A stretch of DNA of 64,000 bases, taken from Sialis fuliginosa (taxonomy: Eukaryota; Arthropoda; Insecta; Megaloptera; Sialidae). Of this stretch, positions 21,675 through 33,903 are shown piece by piece. A program made the translations under genes and the position numbers. Location: positions 1,736,001 to 1,800,000 of the forward strand of contig OY540815.1 in assembly GCA_961205875.1 (NCBI GenBank). Direction: 5' to 3'. The notes under the pieces are model-generated. The model was given only the letters and a program-made list of their open reading frames with translations, searched no databases and had not been told where the DNA came from. Each line of letters begins with the position of its first letter. Position 1 is the first letter of the stretch.

Positions 21675-22855
21675 TAGTATAGGAGCTAGCTGAATATTCG
21701 GTGTAGGTTTAACAACTGTCTGCCGTTGTGGTTACTTTGAAGTACTCACTCAGACAAAGCTTGGACGATGAGTCCGGTCCACCAGCTTGTAGGGGTTTAA
21801 TAGATAGGACCCACGAAAAATACGCAAACATAAATCGCGTAACAACCGTTTGGATGTAATGATTACTTAAAGTAGACTGCAATTAAAGATATTTTGGATA
21901 TACGGCAGAAATTTTTTCCTAGGGGTTTAATTACAGGGGGCCCTCAAAATTTCAAACAACAACCGGACCGGACCTGGTGCAAAATATTTATTTGGACGTA
22001 CACTTACATAAAAACATAATGGCAGAATTTTTTATGTAGGGACTTCGGTGCTTCAAGGCCTACAAATGGCCAGAATTGGGTCCAAATCTTGAAAATGCTG
22101 TAAAATCTAAAATACCGAATGAAAATTTCTACCGCGCGGTGTGTACCTTTATTATGAACTATAAAATAGATATATACCCATGGCAGAAGTTTTTATCCAT
22201 GCCATTCTCCAAAGCCCCCCCCCCCCTCCCCAAACATTACATTAATCATAAAATAAAAAAATAAAAGTAAAATTAAAACTTCCTCTTGGGCGGGGCTGGT
22301 GAGGAATAGCATAAAAAAAAAGTTCTAACATGGATATATATCTATTTTATAGTCCATAACAAAGACATACACCGCGCGGCAGAAGTTTGCATTCGGTATT
22401 TTAGATTTTACAGCATTTTTAAGATTTTGACTCAATTCTGGCCATTTGTAGGCCTAAAGCCCCGAAGTCCCCACATAAAAAATTCTGCCAGTATGTTTTA
22501 ATGTAAGTGTACGTCCAAATAAACAATTTGCACCAGGTCTGGTTCGGTTGCTCTCTGAAATTTTGGGGTCGAAATTTTGAGTGCCCCCTGTAATTAAACC
22601 CCTAGGAAAATATTTCTGCCATATATCCAAAACATCATTAATTGGGGTCTACTTTAAGTAACCGTCCCATCCAAACGGTTGTTACGCGATTTTTTTTGCG
22701 TATTTTTCGTGGGCCCTATCTATTAAACCCTTACAAGCTGGTGGACCGGACTCATCGTCTGAGCTTTGTCTGAGTGAGTACTTCAAAGTTACCACAACGG
22801 CAGACGGTTGTTAAATCTACACCGATTTTTCCTATACTAACTGGGATGATTTTGA
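21675..22855. mobile_element. Long foldback element, about 550-bp arms
   Basis: The left arm (21675..22222) and right arm (22295..22855) are inverted copies around a spacer of about 72 bp. Matching words include TTAGTATAGGA with TCCTATACTAA, CTTGTAGGGGTTTAATAGATAG with its mirror, GCGATTT/AAATCGCG with AACAACCGTTTGGATG, and GGCCTACAAATGGCCAGAAT. Divergence by eye is modest. A transcript would fold into a long imperfect hairpin. The spacer includes a C13 tract. No transposase. It appears inserted in a family C copy. Confidence 0.75.
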
Positions 22856-23110
22856 TATAATTCTAATCGGCGTATAATTCCGTACCCACAAAATATTGAG
22901 CCTCCCCCGCGGAAACGCGGTACATGCGAAGGGGGGCTAAACGCGCAGCGGTCATTTTGAGTGCTAGCGTCAATTAACATTACATATATTATAGTTCGAC
23001 ACTCAGAGCAGCTAGCACGCTAGTTTTGGACTCAAATTATAGATCTCGGTTAGATCTACGAGATACAAGTACAAATCAAAACATTTCACCAGTTTTAATT
23101 AGTGGAAAAC
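22856..23110 (+). repeat. Family C repeat, right part of the interrupted copy
   Basis: Contains GCTAGCACGCTAGTTTTGG and CAAGTACAAATCAAAACATTT, as in the other family C copies. The first 80 bp contain a short GC-richer segment (CCTCCCCCGCGGAAACGCGG) not seen elsewhere. Confidence 0.5.
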
Positions 23111-23394
23111 TTTAAAATATATAGTGGAAAATATTTAAAAAAAGTTTATTTAGTATTTCCGCGATTTCGCCAGTTAATATTAATTAATAAAATTGAAAAA
23201 AATAAGACTAAATTAGAATATATCTTTTACGCAATAACAATTTAAATTTTTTGATAATTTTTTTTTAAATATGAATAAAAAATTGTGAATATTCACTTAT
23301 TGCAAAAAGTAAACGCTATATTTTCTAAATTAATGGACAGTCTTTTCAATTTTATTGATATTAATCTACTTTAATTTTTTAATTAAGAGATTTT

Positions 23395-23550
23395 ATAGAC
23401 AAACAAACGCATAGCAATCATTTTGCGTAAATTTAAAAACAGTATAGCTCGATACAGAGCAGTTAACACGATAGTTTTTGTTTCAAGCTATAGATCTCGA
23501 TTAAATCTACATACAAGTACAAATCAAAACATTTAACTAGTTTAGTTATA
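23395..23550 (+). repeat. Family C repeat copy
   Basis: AGTATAGCTCGATACAGAGC, AAGCTATAGATCTCGATTAA and AAGTACAAATCAAAACATTT follow the family C order, about 400 bp after the previous copy. Confidence 0.6.
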
Positions 23551-23815
23551 TGACCTTTTGATTTCACCCCTTCAGTCATGAAATATTTGCAAATTTCGTT
23601 ATCAGAGCGCTCCCCTCTCTACTTTCTAAACTATCGATGCAAAAAATCTTTTAAAAAATCCAGAATGTAGCTTTTAGTTAATACTTTCAATGAAAATTAC
23701 AACGAACACTGTATCTAAAATAGTTTATAAAAAAATGAAATAGCTCTTGTTTATAAATCGTAATGACTACGGAAACATATCATGTGCGTGCCCAACACGT
23801 TTTATTTATTTTTTT
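23548..23815 (-). repeat. 5-prime part of an AGCCAAGTGCG-type repeat, inverted
   Basis: On the minus strand it reads ACGTGTTGGGCACGCACATG, TTTCCGTAGTCATTACGATT and so on to CAAAAGGTCATA, matching 24333..24603. With that copy it forms an inverted pair with arms of about 270 bp and a spacer of about 500 bp. Confidence 0.7.
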
Positions 23816-24314
23816 ATAAAATTATAATTTTATTATTAAAATTATTATTAAATAAAATAACTAAGTCTCCATTTCATTTCGCAAAAATTTAATACAGTTT
23901 AGTCTCATTAAAATCGAAACGGTTTCTTTCATCTCTGTCTCGTCTGAATTTAAGCCAATCTCGTCTCGGCATGAAATCCAACCACTTTTTTAATATTAAT
24001 GTATACTTTAAAAGCATTTAAGAAAGGCTTAATTAAATTCAAGTTAATATATCGACGTCATACACTTAAACGCAATTACAAAATTGTATATTTATCTTGA
24101 ATTCGTCCTACAACTCCATTTATCTCTAAGGACTATTCACTTCTACAAGAAACTCGACAAGCGAACGTGAAGACTCGGTGGGATCGCAATAGAGAGGAAT
24201 CGTAGCGGGCAGAGTGAGGGGAAACAAAGCACAGTGGTACAAAGTCATATGTTATTGGCCAAAAGGAGAAATTTATCAAAAATCATGGTCAGTTCAATAA
24301 CTAACTATACAATA

Positions 24315-25092
24315 AAACAGCCAAGTGCGTGTTGGACACGTACATGATAGGTTTCCGTAGTCATTACGATTTATAAACAAGAGTTATTTCATTTTTTATA
24401 TAAACTATTCTAGCTACAGTGTTCGTTATAATTTTCATTGAAAGTACTAACTAAAAGCTACATTCTGGATTTAAAAAAAAATTTTTCATCGATAGCTTAG
24501 AAAGTAGAAGGGAGAAGGGGACGCTCTGATAACGACATTTCAATTCAAATATATCGTGACTGAAGGGTTAAAATCAAAAGGTCATATAACCTTTTTTGTT
24601 GCATTTTAGGAGACCTATCCAATGACCTCCCACTCAATGGGGTAAGTGAAAAAAATGTGAGTACAATTTTCAATCTATGGGAGGGGGTCCAAATTAATTT
24701 TGACAGTGTTCGTTATAATTTTCAGTGGAAGTACTAATTAAATTCTCGAATTTTTTCAGATTTTTTGAATAGATAGTTTAGAAATTAGGGGGATGGGGCG
24801 CTCAGATCACGACTTTGAACGCAAATATATCGTTACTGAAGAGTTAAAATCAAAATGTCATATAACTAATGACATCCCACTCAATGGGGTAAGTGAAAAA
24901 AAAATGTGAGTTCATTTTTAGTCTATGGAAAGGGGGTCCAAAAAAATTTTTTTTTCAAAAATCTTATCATTTCTGTTTTTGTGTTATGACTTCGTCCGTA
25001 TACCAACTTCCATTTTAATCGGCTTAAATTTTTTTAAGACGGACATGGCGAAACTATAAGGTTTCCTAGTTTTCTATGGAAACCTAAAAAGC
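24315..25092 (+). repeat. AGCCAAGTGCG-type insect repeat, near-complete copy
   Basis: It begins AACAGCCAAGTGCGTGTTGG and ends GACGGACATGGCGAAACTAT, GGTTTCC and GGAAACCTAAAAAG. The start and end phrases resemble an abundant lepidopteran repeat (AGCCAAGTGCGAGTCGGAC ... GGAACCCTAA) as I remember it. The interior repeats a module twice (CAATGGGGTAAGTGAAAAAA and CTATGG..GGGGTCCAA at about 24640 and 24880). No open frame. Confidence 0.65.
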
Positions 25093-26599
25093 TGTCACGG
25101 GTGCCAAGAGACTTTCTTATTTAAATTTTTTATTACGTTAGCGATAAGAAAAATATTGACTATAGTTAAAAAGATACCATTTTAGAAAGATATTTACATT
25201 TCAGTACTCCTAGAATCTAGTAAAGAGATCTTTAGCGCAAGTAAGTCTAGAAAACCGCCAGTTAAAATTGTTACCAGTTAGTTTGTTGTTAGTCCAATGA
25301 AAAATAACTTTCTGTAAATTACTTTTGTTTATTACAATTAATTTTAGTTAACAGGAAAAAAATCTTAAATAAATAATGGGGTGTGTGGGAGTTGAGGGTT
25401 AACGGTTTCATTTTTTTCGAAATCCGACTGTCGCCATTCGAAAGAGTATAAAAAATCACGAAAATGTTGTATTATAGAATTTTTCAAATCTGAATTAATT
25501 AGTGTCAGAGTTATTTGAAATAAATATATAATTTTACACATTTTCATAGGGGTATTTCAACCCCTTAAACCGTTTTACCGCAGCTAAGATAATTTTTTTC
25601 TTACTTACCCTGACCCCCTCTAACTATATACAAAATTGAAACTCGATTCGAAATGCTACTTGCAGGGGTCGAAACAAGTTCAGTGTTCAAAAATACTGAT
25701 TTTACTGACACAGAAATCTAAAAATACTGACTTTTACTGACTATCTGAACCGAGTTAAAACATATAGGTGATATGTATAAAAAAAAATACTTTTATAATT
25801 ATTTGCCATCCCCATAGCCAACCCTTACCACCTTTTTATTATGTTCATAACTAAACTACATTACAGTTAATTTTTCTCACTGAACTAGACATAGCCAGTG
25901 ATAGGGTGAGATTATGTTGTTTATATGTTCACGTATACATACGTTACAATTATATCATAAAATATCTTCTAAAATTTGGTAATAAACAATACAAATAAGT
26001 AAACAACATAAAACATTATTTATTAATTTGAATATATTTTTCACGGTAATTGTGTCGTTTTGAAGTCAAATAGTGAGTTTCTTCGTGATAAATAGGGCTC
26101 CGATGTGAAAACTTTGAGTGCCAAACCAAAAAAACTGACAAAACTGACCATTTTTCCAAAAAAAACTGACTTTAACTGGCCGGGTTACAAAAAACTTACT
26201 TTTACTGATTTTACTGACCACTTGGAAAGATTCTCTTGTGCTTGACACTACAAATGACATTTTAATTGTATAGTGTCTTGATTAAATTGACAATTTGGCC
26301 AAAACATTTGAAATATAAGTCACTGTATTAGGGACGGAAAGGGCTGTTTATGTAATGAGTGTAATGTGTAATCAGCTAAATTATTGAGAAGCGACATTGT
26401 TGTGTGTTGTTGTATGATGTATATTTAAACCTAATTAATTCTGGCCCGCTAGCGTTTAGACAGATATGTATTGTACAAGTACATAGATCGTTTTAGAGAT
26501 TTTGTCGTCCTAACTAGATAAGAATGTTGTTTGCAGAACTCAGGAACGTATTAGAACAGTTTAGATGATGTGATTAGAATTATTATTATTATGATATTA
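25093..26599. other. Unassigned, with TACTGA-rich simple-repeat patches
   Basis: 25690..25745 and 26125..26222 contain repeated ACTGACTTTTACTGAC words in the same orientation, about 450 bp apart. They could be subterminal repeats of an old element. The near-identical ends needed to define it were not found. No gene. Confidence 0.4.
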
Positions 26600-26700
26600 T
26601 TAACTTCTCAGCATAGGGAAATTATTGTAATAGGTCCGAAAATCGAAATCAGAAATTTCAACGTATTTTTATGTTTTAAGGTCACAAGTATTGCACACCC
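26600..26700 (+). repeat. Fragment of the 4.65-kb repeat family
   Basis: TTAACTTCTCAGCATAGGGA, TAATAGGTCCGAAAATCGAA and TTTCAACGTA with AAGGTCACAAG match 4660..4755. Confidence 0.6.
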
Positions 26701-27378
26701 AAAGCAAGCTATGCTTGCTTGTATGTGTATTCTATTGTCGTACTGAAAATTTTATAATGAGCGTATGCATTATATATTATATTTCTTTAGTAACCCACTT
26801 AAAAGTTTACATTTTCTGAAAGAGAGCATTACAGTCTTCATATTTACTTAGTTTAATATTGATTAGTTTTAATTTTTTATTATAAAAATATAAACAAAGT
26901 TAAATTTGTCGTGAAATTGAAATTTTTAAGTACTGACAACACGCTATAGGTCGCAAAACGTAATAAATTAACAGAAATCTTTTTGAAATAGCTTCTATTA
27001 TCAGAATAGAACTCTATTAAAACTCATCCAAATCAGATAACTAGAAGTAAGAAAATTTTCGCGCTACAACTGACATATTATAATAATCTGTTGTATTTTT
27101 TTTACAAATTACAATAATTGAATGTTTATCTTGAGTTCGTTACATCTTTAATCAAAATAAAATCTGGTATGATTTGCATTAAAAAATGTGTAACATATTT
27201 ATTTTGTCAGACATACATCAAGTGGCAGTTTTGTTAGTAAAAATTGAATATTTTTAATTTTGAAAAATTATAACTATATGTAGGTACCTAAGATAAACGT
27301 ATTATGATATATTTAAGTATTATTTATTATTTGTGGAATACTTTTTTCGGTTTTTGTATTTATTTATTCTTTTATGAC
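26701..27378. other. Unassigned AT-rich stretch
   Basis: Nothing I can support. Confidence 0.4.
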
Positions 27379-27387
27379 GGATCAATG

Positions 27388-27678
27388 CATATACATATAT
27401 AATACTCCTACATAGCCAGCCGAGAGAGAAGTTCAGATACAACACTAGAATGCACACACTCGTTTCTCACTCGCACAAAAGCAGTCGTGCGTCCTTCTAC
27501 GCATGCTCGTGTTCACCATTCCATGTCGAAACATTACGAGCGTATTTTGATACTTGATTTCAAATTGTACCGCGCCGCGCATGCGCATTTCAGAGAAAAT
27601 TATCTCACTCTGATGTATCCCGTTCCTCTTACAGGCTCAAATGGACGGCTGGCCATATAGGAGTATTATATACAATAT
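27388..27678. mobile_element. 291-bp miniature element with a 9-bp target duplication
   Basis: The ends CATATACATATATAATACTC and the mirror of CATATTGTATATAATACTCC extend into CCTA.AT.GCCAGCC on both sides. GGATCAATG flanks it at 27379..27387 and 27679..27687. A perfect 9-bp duplication fits Mutator-like elements; an 8-bp reading (GATCAATG) would fit hAT or P. The interior is GC-richer, with CGCGCCGCGCATGCGC. No frame. Confidence 0.8.
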
Positions 27679-28289
27679 GGATCAATGTAAAAAAAATATA
27701 TTAAGGGAGGTTATGTCATTTATTTATTATGTTTTCAAATTAATGTGCTTACTTAATCACTATTATTACTAAAATTGACAAAGTTGATAACCTTAATAAT
27801 TAATACATTTTAAAAAGTTTAAATGTGCATTTTATGGCCAAGCCATGCTATTTTCTATTTACAGCTCACTAGACAAATACTATAGTACATTACTGATGTA
27901 CTATAATATAGTCTACAGCACATATGTATAAAGGGTCATTACCTCATTGAAATAAACATCAATTGCGAGAACATGTTCATTTGATGAAAAGAGAGATTAC
28001 TAGTATTGATAAGAATAAGTATTTGAAAGTGTTATATGTAGATTTGCAACGACTAAATAATAATTTGTTTCGACAAAATTACATGTCAAATATAAAATTA
28101 CTTTATGTATTAAAATATTTAATAGTGTATGAACCACTTTTGTGTTTAATGACATTTCTTAGATATGAATACACGGTAATGTATATGAACTACCAGGTAC
28201 ATTCTTATCATTGCTATTTAATCTCGAATATGTATATTTAAATTGAGAATAAACATAGGCATTTTGTTAATTCAAATTGGGACTCGTTA
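27679..28289. other. Unassigned AT-rich stretch
   Basis: A 92-codon frame at 27963..28241 has a Tyr/Leu/Asn-rich product without motifs, signal peptide or splice context. I do not call a gene. Confidence 0.35.
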
Positions 28290-29072
28290 TTTTGCTTCCT
28301 CGCCGTATCTAAAATACGAGAAACTTTGTGATCGTTTTAAAATAAAATAAAAATTGTTCTCCGATTTCAAAATTTTAACTTGATCTTTTCATTTTTTATC
28401 AAAATAAACACTTTTCGTTCCGCGTCTGTCTGTTTTAAAAGTAATCACGGTTGGCTGAAACCCATTATTTAGGGCATTGAATGTTCTATGGATCCCTAGC
28501 TGGATTTTATTTTATTCGGTGTAGAAGGTTTTCTTTGTAGTTGTCGAAAAACATGAATAATTTTACTGAAATTTTTGTAGTACTTAGAATTATGAGTGCT
28601 TATAATTCAAACATTGAGTGCAAAACATTATTTAAGGCACTCTATTATAACTTAAAATTTCATTTTGAAATTTAATTGAAGACATATTAAAAACAGCGGT
28701 TGAATGGAACTCTACATTTTAGGCGTGGTTTCCAAACTCGACGTCGCTAAATGATTTTTTCGCAGGCTCTATTTCAATAACTATTTATGATACATAGTTT
28801 TTAAAAACACCATTTTGTTTGAAATTTTATCAGCTTTAAAATTTATAAAACCTATTTTTTCCTAAAACAACCCCAGTTTTATTCCCAAAGAACTGATTTT
28901 AGACAGCTTTGTAAGCCCCTAGAATGTTATGCGCCCTCTTTCGAAGGGGGAGAAAAGTTATCGCGATGTTCTATACATCAAAATCTACCAATTTCTTGAA
29001 AAAAATGTACTCCATCATTTTTTTCTAGCTCAAATTTTCTAATGACTGGACTAATACGAATTATTTGTAGAT
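28290..29072 (+). repeat. Dispersed repeats F and G
   Basis: 28437..29072 (AAAGTAATCACGGTTGG, GTTTCCAAACTCGACGTCGC, CTGATTTTAGACAGCTTTGT) matches 61838..62465 in the same orientation. The preceding 28290..28436 (TTGCTTCCTCG, GTGATCGTTTTAAAA, CACTTTTCGTTCCG) matches 42925..43030 on the opposite strand. Together they may be one larger element of which the other loci keep only parts. No open frame. Confidence 0.65.
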
Positions 29073-29980
29073 ATAAACAAATATTTAATACAAAAATGAT
29101 CATGTTATTGTTAAACAGAAAGGTACATAAATAGCTTCAATGAGTAAGAAAAACTGTCGTGGTCACCAAAATACGTTTTTATACATTTATTATATCAAAA
29201 AAGTAGTAGGTAAGTATACAAATTTCAGATACTAATAATTTTTATTTATTATTATCTATTATTATAAATTATTATTTTTATGTGACTTATACCCAGAACC
29301 CAAGATCCATATTTTCACCTTTATTCTTTTTGTGTGTTATTAAATGATTTTATTGTCCTCGTTGTGTTTTATGTTAAACTATAAAAAAATTACTGTATTT
29401 TGTTTTAATCCTATATGAAGATACATCTACTTTTATTCAAGAGCAATAACATAATGGGTTCGTTTTATTTATGTATGATAAAGAAATTAATTTTTAATTA
29501 TTCAAACATGTTCACATAACATGTCAAATACTTTAAAAAATAAAATCCCAACATTTCTAGAATAATAAAACCTGATGAAATTGTTTTATATCGTTCATTA
29601 CATTCGCTTATTTTTATATGAAAACCTATTTTGTAGAAGAAATAATCATATGCTGACAGCCAAGAGCAAAAACTCGTAATTTAAATTCTAAACAACATAG
29701 GCAGCATTAAAAGATCGCGTGTAACAATGCTAATATTAACAGTGGTAGCTGCCGAATAGAAAATTGACAATTGCAGTAACAATAACAAATAAAACAATAG
29801 TAACACTTGAATATAATGTATGTACTTAGTATGCATTTCACATAAAATGAATAAGGTATAATAATACTATCAAAATATAATAATACTATTTAATTAATAT
29901 AAATCCATTGTTCCTCTATTTACTTATAATAACATCTTTATAGGAATTTATTCAAAGAAAATAATTTCAGAAGTGGTAAG
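29073..29980. other. Unassigned, with a small ribozyme-family fragment
   Basis: 29288..29313 (TATACCCAGAACCCAAGATCC) resembles the flank of the hammerhead-like loci at 41.6 and 62.6 kb. Otherwise nothing I can support. Confidence 0.35.
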
Positions 29981-31067
29981 GTACTGGAAACAATCTTGAA
30001 CAATACCCCAGTATTGAAAATTTTTAAATTAAATGTACTGAATTAGATATATTTGTTGAGCACCAGTTGTGGCCGCTATAAGGCAAGGTTTACTGTTTTT
30101 GTGATTGACGAGCTTCTTTTTTGTAATTCTCATGAACTCATGTTACTAATAAAACAAGTATCTCTTTATTTAATCAATTTAATTACCAAAGTCCGCAAAT
30201 ATAGTTTGTTTTTTAAATAAGAGCATTTTATTTTGTTTATGTTTTTTCTCCAATAATGGATAAAGTAAAACCAGTAATGAGCACGCAGTGATGGACACTT
30301 GCTAATGATTACAAAATGATAAGTACTACGACACAAAAGATATAAAAGAAAGAATCGTCATATTTGATACAATGTAAAGCAGTTGCTATGATAATATAAT
30401 AATTAATTAATTAATTATACTAATAATTAGTTTAAATGTCCACCATTTTGGCACCTATTGGCCGATTCTCATCAAATTACGCTGTAAGACAGTTATATGT
30501 ATATAGATTAATATTCAGAAATGGAAGTAATCAAATATCATCAAATATTTATAATTTAATACATTTAATAAAAAAATTGCCATTACTGAGGTCATATCCT
30601 AGACTGTTGCCAGTACCTTATTTGATAACTGCCATTACTGGATATTAATCTATGTATATTTAACTATCTTACAGCGTTATTTGATGAAAATTTATCATTT
30701 TGTTTGAAGGCAGTGGACAAATAATTAATTATCGCGGTTCGGCAGACTATTAAGAAAAGTGTATTTTCTTATGTATAGTAAATGCTGTACATTATTTTAA
30801 ATTGTATGACTCTTTATTTTATATAGTTTGTGTAGTAATACAAGTGTTCATCACTGGGTATTCATTACTGATTTTATGTTGTTCATTACTGGAGAAAAAA
30901 TATATGCAAAATAAAAGTTTGCAGACTTTGGTAATTAAATTGATGTAATAAAGATGTAGTTGTTTTATTAATAACATGAGTTCATGAGAATTTAAAAAAA
31001 GTAGCCCACCAATCCCCTAAAAATAATATATATTTGCTCTTAAAGCGTTCAAGACTGGTGCCAGTAC
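29981..31067 (-). mobile_element. TACTGGCACCAGTT-family element, split by another copy
   Basis: It starts GGTACTGGAAACAATCTTGAACAATACC, resembling the minus strand of the end near 36080, and finishes AAGACTGGTGCCAGTACC. The unbroken relative at 31778..32294 reads continuously through TTTGTTGATATTTGAATACTGCC, whereas here about 560 bp (30056..30616) intervenes. Non-coding. Confidence 0.65.
30056..30616 (+). mobile_element. TACTGGCACCAGTT-family element inserted in its own relative
   Basis: GAGCACCAGTTGTGGCCGC at the left corresponds to the left end of the 12821 copy, followed by the shared TTTACTGTTTTTGTGATTGACG. The right end reads GACTGTTGCCAGTACC. Its orientation is that of the 12.8-kb copy and opposite to the surrounding copy. 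The 70-codon frame at 30436 is a repeat-derived shadow. Confidence 0.65.
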
Positions 31068-31345
31068 CTGTATAGCAATATTTCATTACTTTATTAAAAT
31101 TGTGCCCCTACTGATCGCGTAGTAATAAAATACTTTGCTGGTAAAGCGTTCAAGACTAGTACTGTTACCTTAATAGCAATATTTCTTTACGTTATTAAAA
31201 TTGTGCCCCTACTGATCGCGTAGTAATAAAATACTTTACTGTTAAAGCGTTCAAGACTAGTACTATTACCTTAATAGCAATATTTCTTTACTTTATTAAA
31301 ATTGTGCCGCCACTGGTAGCGCAGTTTTTCTATTTTCTATAACAG
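31041..31345 (+). repeat. 101-bp unit, three tandem copies
   Basis: Units begin TAAAGCGTTCAAGACTGG at 31041, 31142 and 31243 and contain TTGTGCCCCTACTGATCGCG with TAGTAATAAAATAC. Period 101. The first unit overlaps the right end of the 29981..31067 element, so the array grew from an element end. Confidence 0.85.
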
Positions 31346-31777
31346 TTTTACGAATTAGTTCGTGTGAATAATTAAATTAAAATTTAATAAAGTGGCAGTG
31401 CTACGATATACAACAGTCGCATGCGTATTTCTTAACGAAAGGTTTGGGAAACAAATTGCCCAGTGTAAACTTTTTCGACGAATAATTTTCTTAATTACTT
31501 TCTTCGGCTGTACGCATAACATCTTATTTTATTTTGTTTTGTTTTGCAAATTGTTGGATTAAACAAATTTTTCAATGTCGTATGTTAATTATGAAAACAA
31601 CGAAGATGAAATATTGCAAGAATTGTAATTTGGTTAAGTACTTATTGTTTTGTAAGTACAAAATATTTGTAATTAGGTACATATACATGTAAAATGTAAA
31701 TTAAAAATGAGATTTGTGATTGACACAATTTTTTAATAAAACTACAAACATTATACAAAATTAATTACGTAATAAAG
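31346..31777. other. Unassigned AT-rich stretch
   Basis: I see nothing I can support here. Confidence 0.4.
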
Positions 31778-32294
31778 TACTGGCATCAGTTTTGAACAAT
31801 ACCCCAATGTTGAATATTTAAAAAAAATATTTGTTGATATTTGAATACTGCCATTTATTATTATTAATCTATGTATCAACATTTGACTATTTTACAGCGT
31901 AATTTGATGACAATTGATCATTTTGTTTGAACAGTGGACAAATAATTATTGCGGTTCGACAAACTATTAAGAAAAGTGTATTTTCTTATGTAAATGCTAT
32001 ACATTGTTTTAAATTTTACGACTCTTTATTTTATAACGTTTGTGTAGCAGTACATATCATTTTGTAATCATTGGCAAGTGATCTTCACTGGTTTTACGTG
32101 GTGGAGAAAAAACTTATACAAAATAAATGGCTATAATTTAAAAAATAAACTATATTTGTGGATTTTGCTAATTAAATTGATTTAATACAGTTAGTTTTAT
32201 AAGTAACATGTGTTCATGAGAATTTCAAAAAAGTAGCCTATCAATCCCAAAAAATATAAAAATAAACATTGCTCTTAAAGCGTTCAAGACTGGT
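31778..32294 (-). mobile_element. TACTGGCACCAGTT-family element, uninterrupted copy
   Basis: It starts TACTGGCATCAGTTTTGAAC and ends CGTTCAAGACTGG with the last bases of the terminal repeat missing. Same interior as the 12.8-kb copy in reverse. Confidence 0.7.
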
Positions 32295-32384
32295 ATGTAT
32301 CTCTAATTAATTGAGTTTCTTAAACTAAATCTTTTTACCTCTATCAAAAAATCATTTAATATTTAATATAGTTTCAGTTGAATA

Positions 32385-32500
32385 TTACGATTATATCTGT
32401 TTTTTTAAGCGCACAAAACTGATCTCCAGCGCATTACATCAAGTTTCTGAAATGCCCACCCAGTATCTGGCCTGAAACTCTAGACGTTATTCACGTCAAA
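32385..32500 (-). repeat. Family C repeat fragment, inverted
   Basis: ATCAAGTTTCTGAAATGCCC, CCCAGTATCTGGCCTGAAAC and CTAGACGTTATTCACG mirror the family C start at 13722. Confidence 0.65.
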
Positions 32501-33903
32501 ACTTAGTAAAATATTAATATTATATACTCGACAAGAATTTCATGTGAAATATTCAAAAATATCTGTACCTACCTAATCAAAAATATTTCCAGGTTTATGA
32601 AATACATAATTTGTATAAATAACGACAAGAGGAGGAACATAATTTTTAAAAGTATATTATTTTTAACATTTTATTATCATTTAATGATAATTAATGAACC
32701 ATTTAAAATAATTAATACAATTTGACATAGTTGATTTTATCAAAATTCTATCTTTATAATCTATAAAAAATATATATTACCACCAACCGGTTCTGGTAAG
32801 TGACAATGAATATAAAAAATGACGTTTCAGTGCTTGTATTGATTAAAATTTTGAATTATTTACTTACGTTTATTCTATTAACATATAAACGGCTAAAGAT
32901 CACTAAGTAGGTGTTATAAATAACGAATGTACTAACAATTTTGTCGTTAATTGAAAATTATTAATAAGTTTTTAAAGAAATGTTTCACTGATCTTTTATA
33001 CAAGCAGCATATTAATTTTTTTTAATCTTGTTAGCCAATAATTTGTTGATATTATTATATTATGCATATTTATCGTAAAACAAACTTTTTAATAGCGTAT
33101 AATCATGTAATATTTGTGTTCAAATCAATTTATATCTAATTTATTGTTAGTAGAGGATAAATGAACATGAATATAATTATTAGCTTTTTCTGAATTATAA
33201 AAATTTTATAGATATTTACAATTAAGAGTAATAATGGTTAATACGCAATGGTAATGTTATATCATTATAAGTATAATATAAAATATAGGGTAAGTGGGGG
33301 GGGGGGGGGAATTGATAGTATGTTTTCGAAAATTCAATCTTACATACTAAAAAATTTTAAAAATTGAAAATTTAGGACTCACTTCTTTTTATACTGCAAT
33401 TTGCTTTTTAGTTATGATGTATTAAATTTTTACTCTTGTTTTTTAATTTAAAAAATAAAATAAAAACAGTTTACTACCTGATTCCCCCGGTAGGGGGAAT
33501 TAATTTGCCTGTACAACTCATAAAGAATACATGTTAAATTTAGTAGGAAAATTGGTGTTACAAGAAAACTGCCAATATTCAATAGTGGGATCAAAACAAT
33601 TATTAGGTATATTCATAATCAGCAGCCTAAAAAACCATAAAATCCCGTTCGTATTTTTCGTAAAATCATTTTCTAGTTAGAATAAGTGTATAAAGTACGC
33701 ACAAATAGATTTTTATTTTATTGATTTTTTTAAATGATTCCAGACTCTGTATCATCGAATCTATTGAACTTTCTGCCCGTGAAGACTTTTGATCAGAATG
33801 GCATGAAGTATAACATACTACAATTTCAGCCAATTTGATCGGGAACTATATTCCATAAGTTTAGTTCGGGGTTCACTGAATACATTTTTTTAGACGGCAC
33901 TAA
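32501..33903. other. Unassigned AT-rich stretch with a G tract
   Basis: A run of about 13 G at 33297..33309 is the only striking feature. No gene and no second copy seen. Confidence 0.4.

Noticed and set aside
25660-26260. A complete inverted-repeat element defined by TACTGACTTTTACTGAC words
   Set aside because: The words lie in the same orientation at both places and no mirrored ends were found.
30436-30648. 70-codon frame in the 30-kb cluster as a gene
   Set aside because: It lies inside a non-coding TIR family; the corresponding part of the 12.8-kb copy does not keep the frame.
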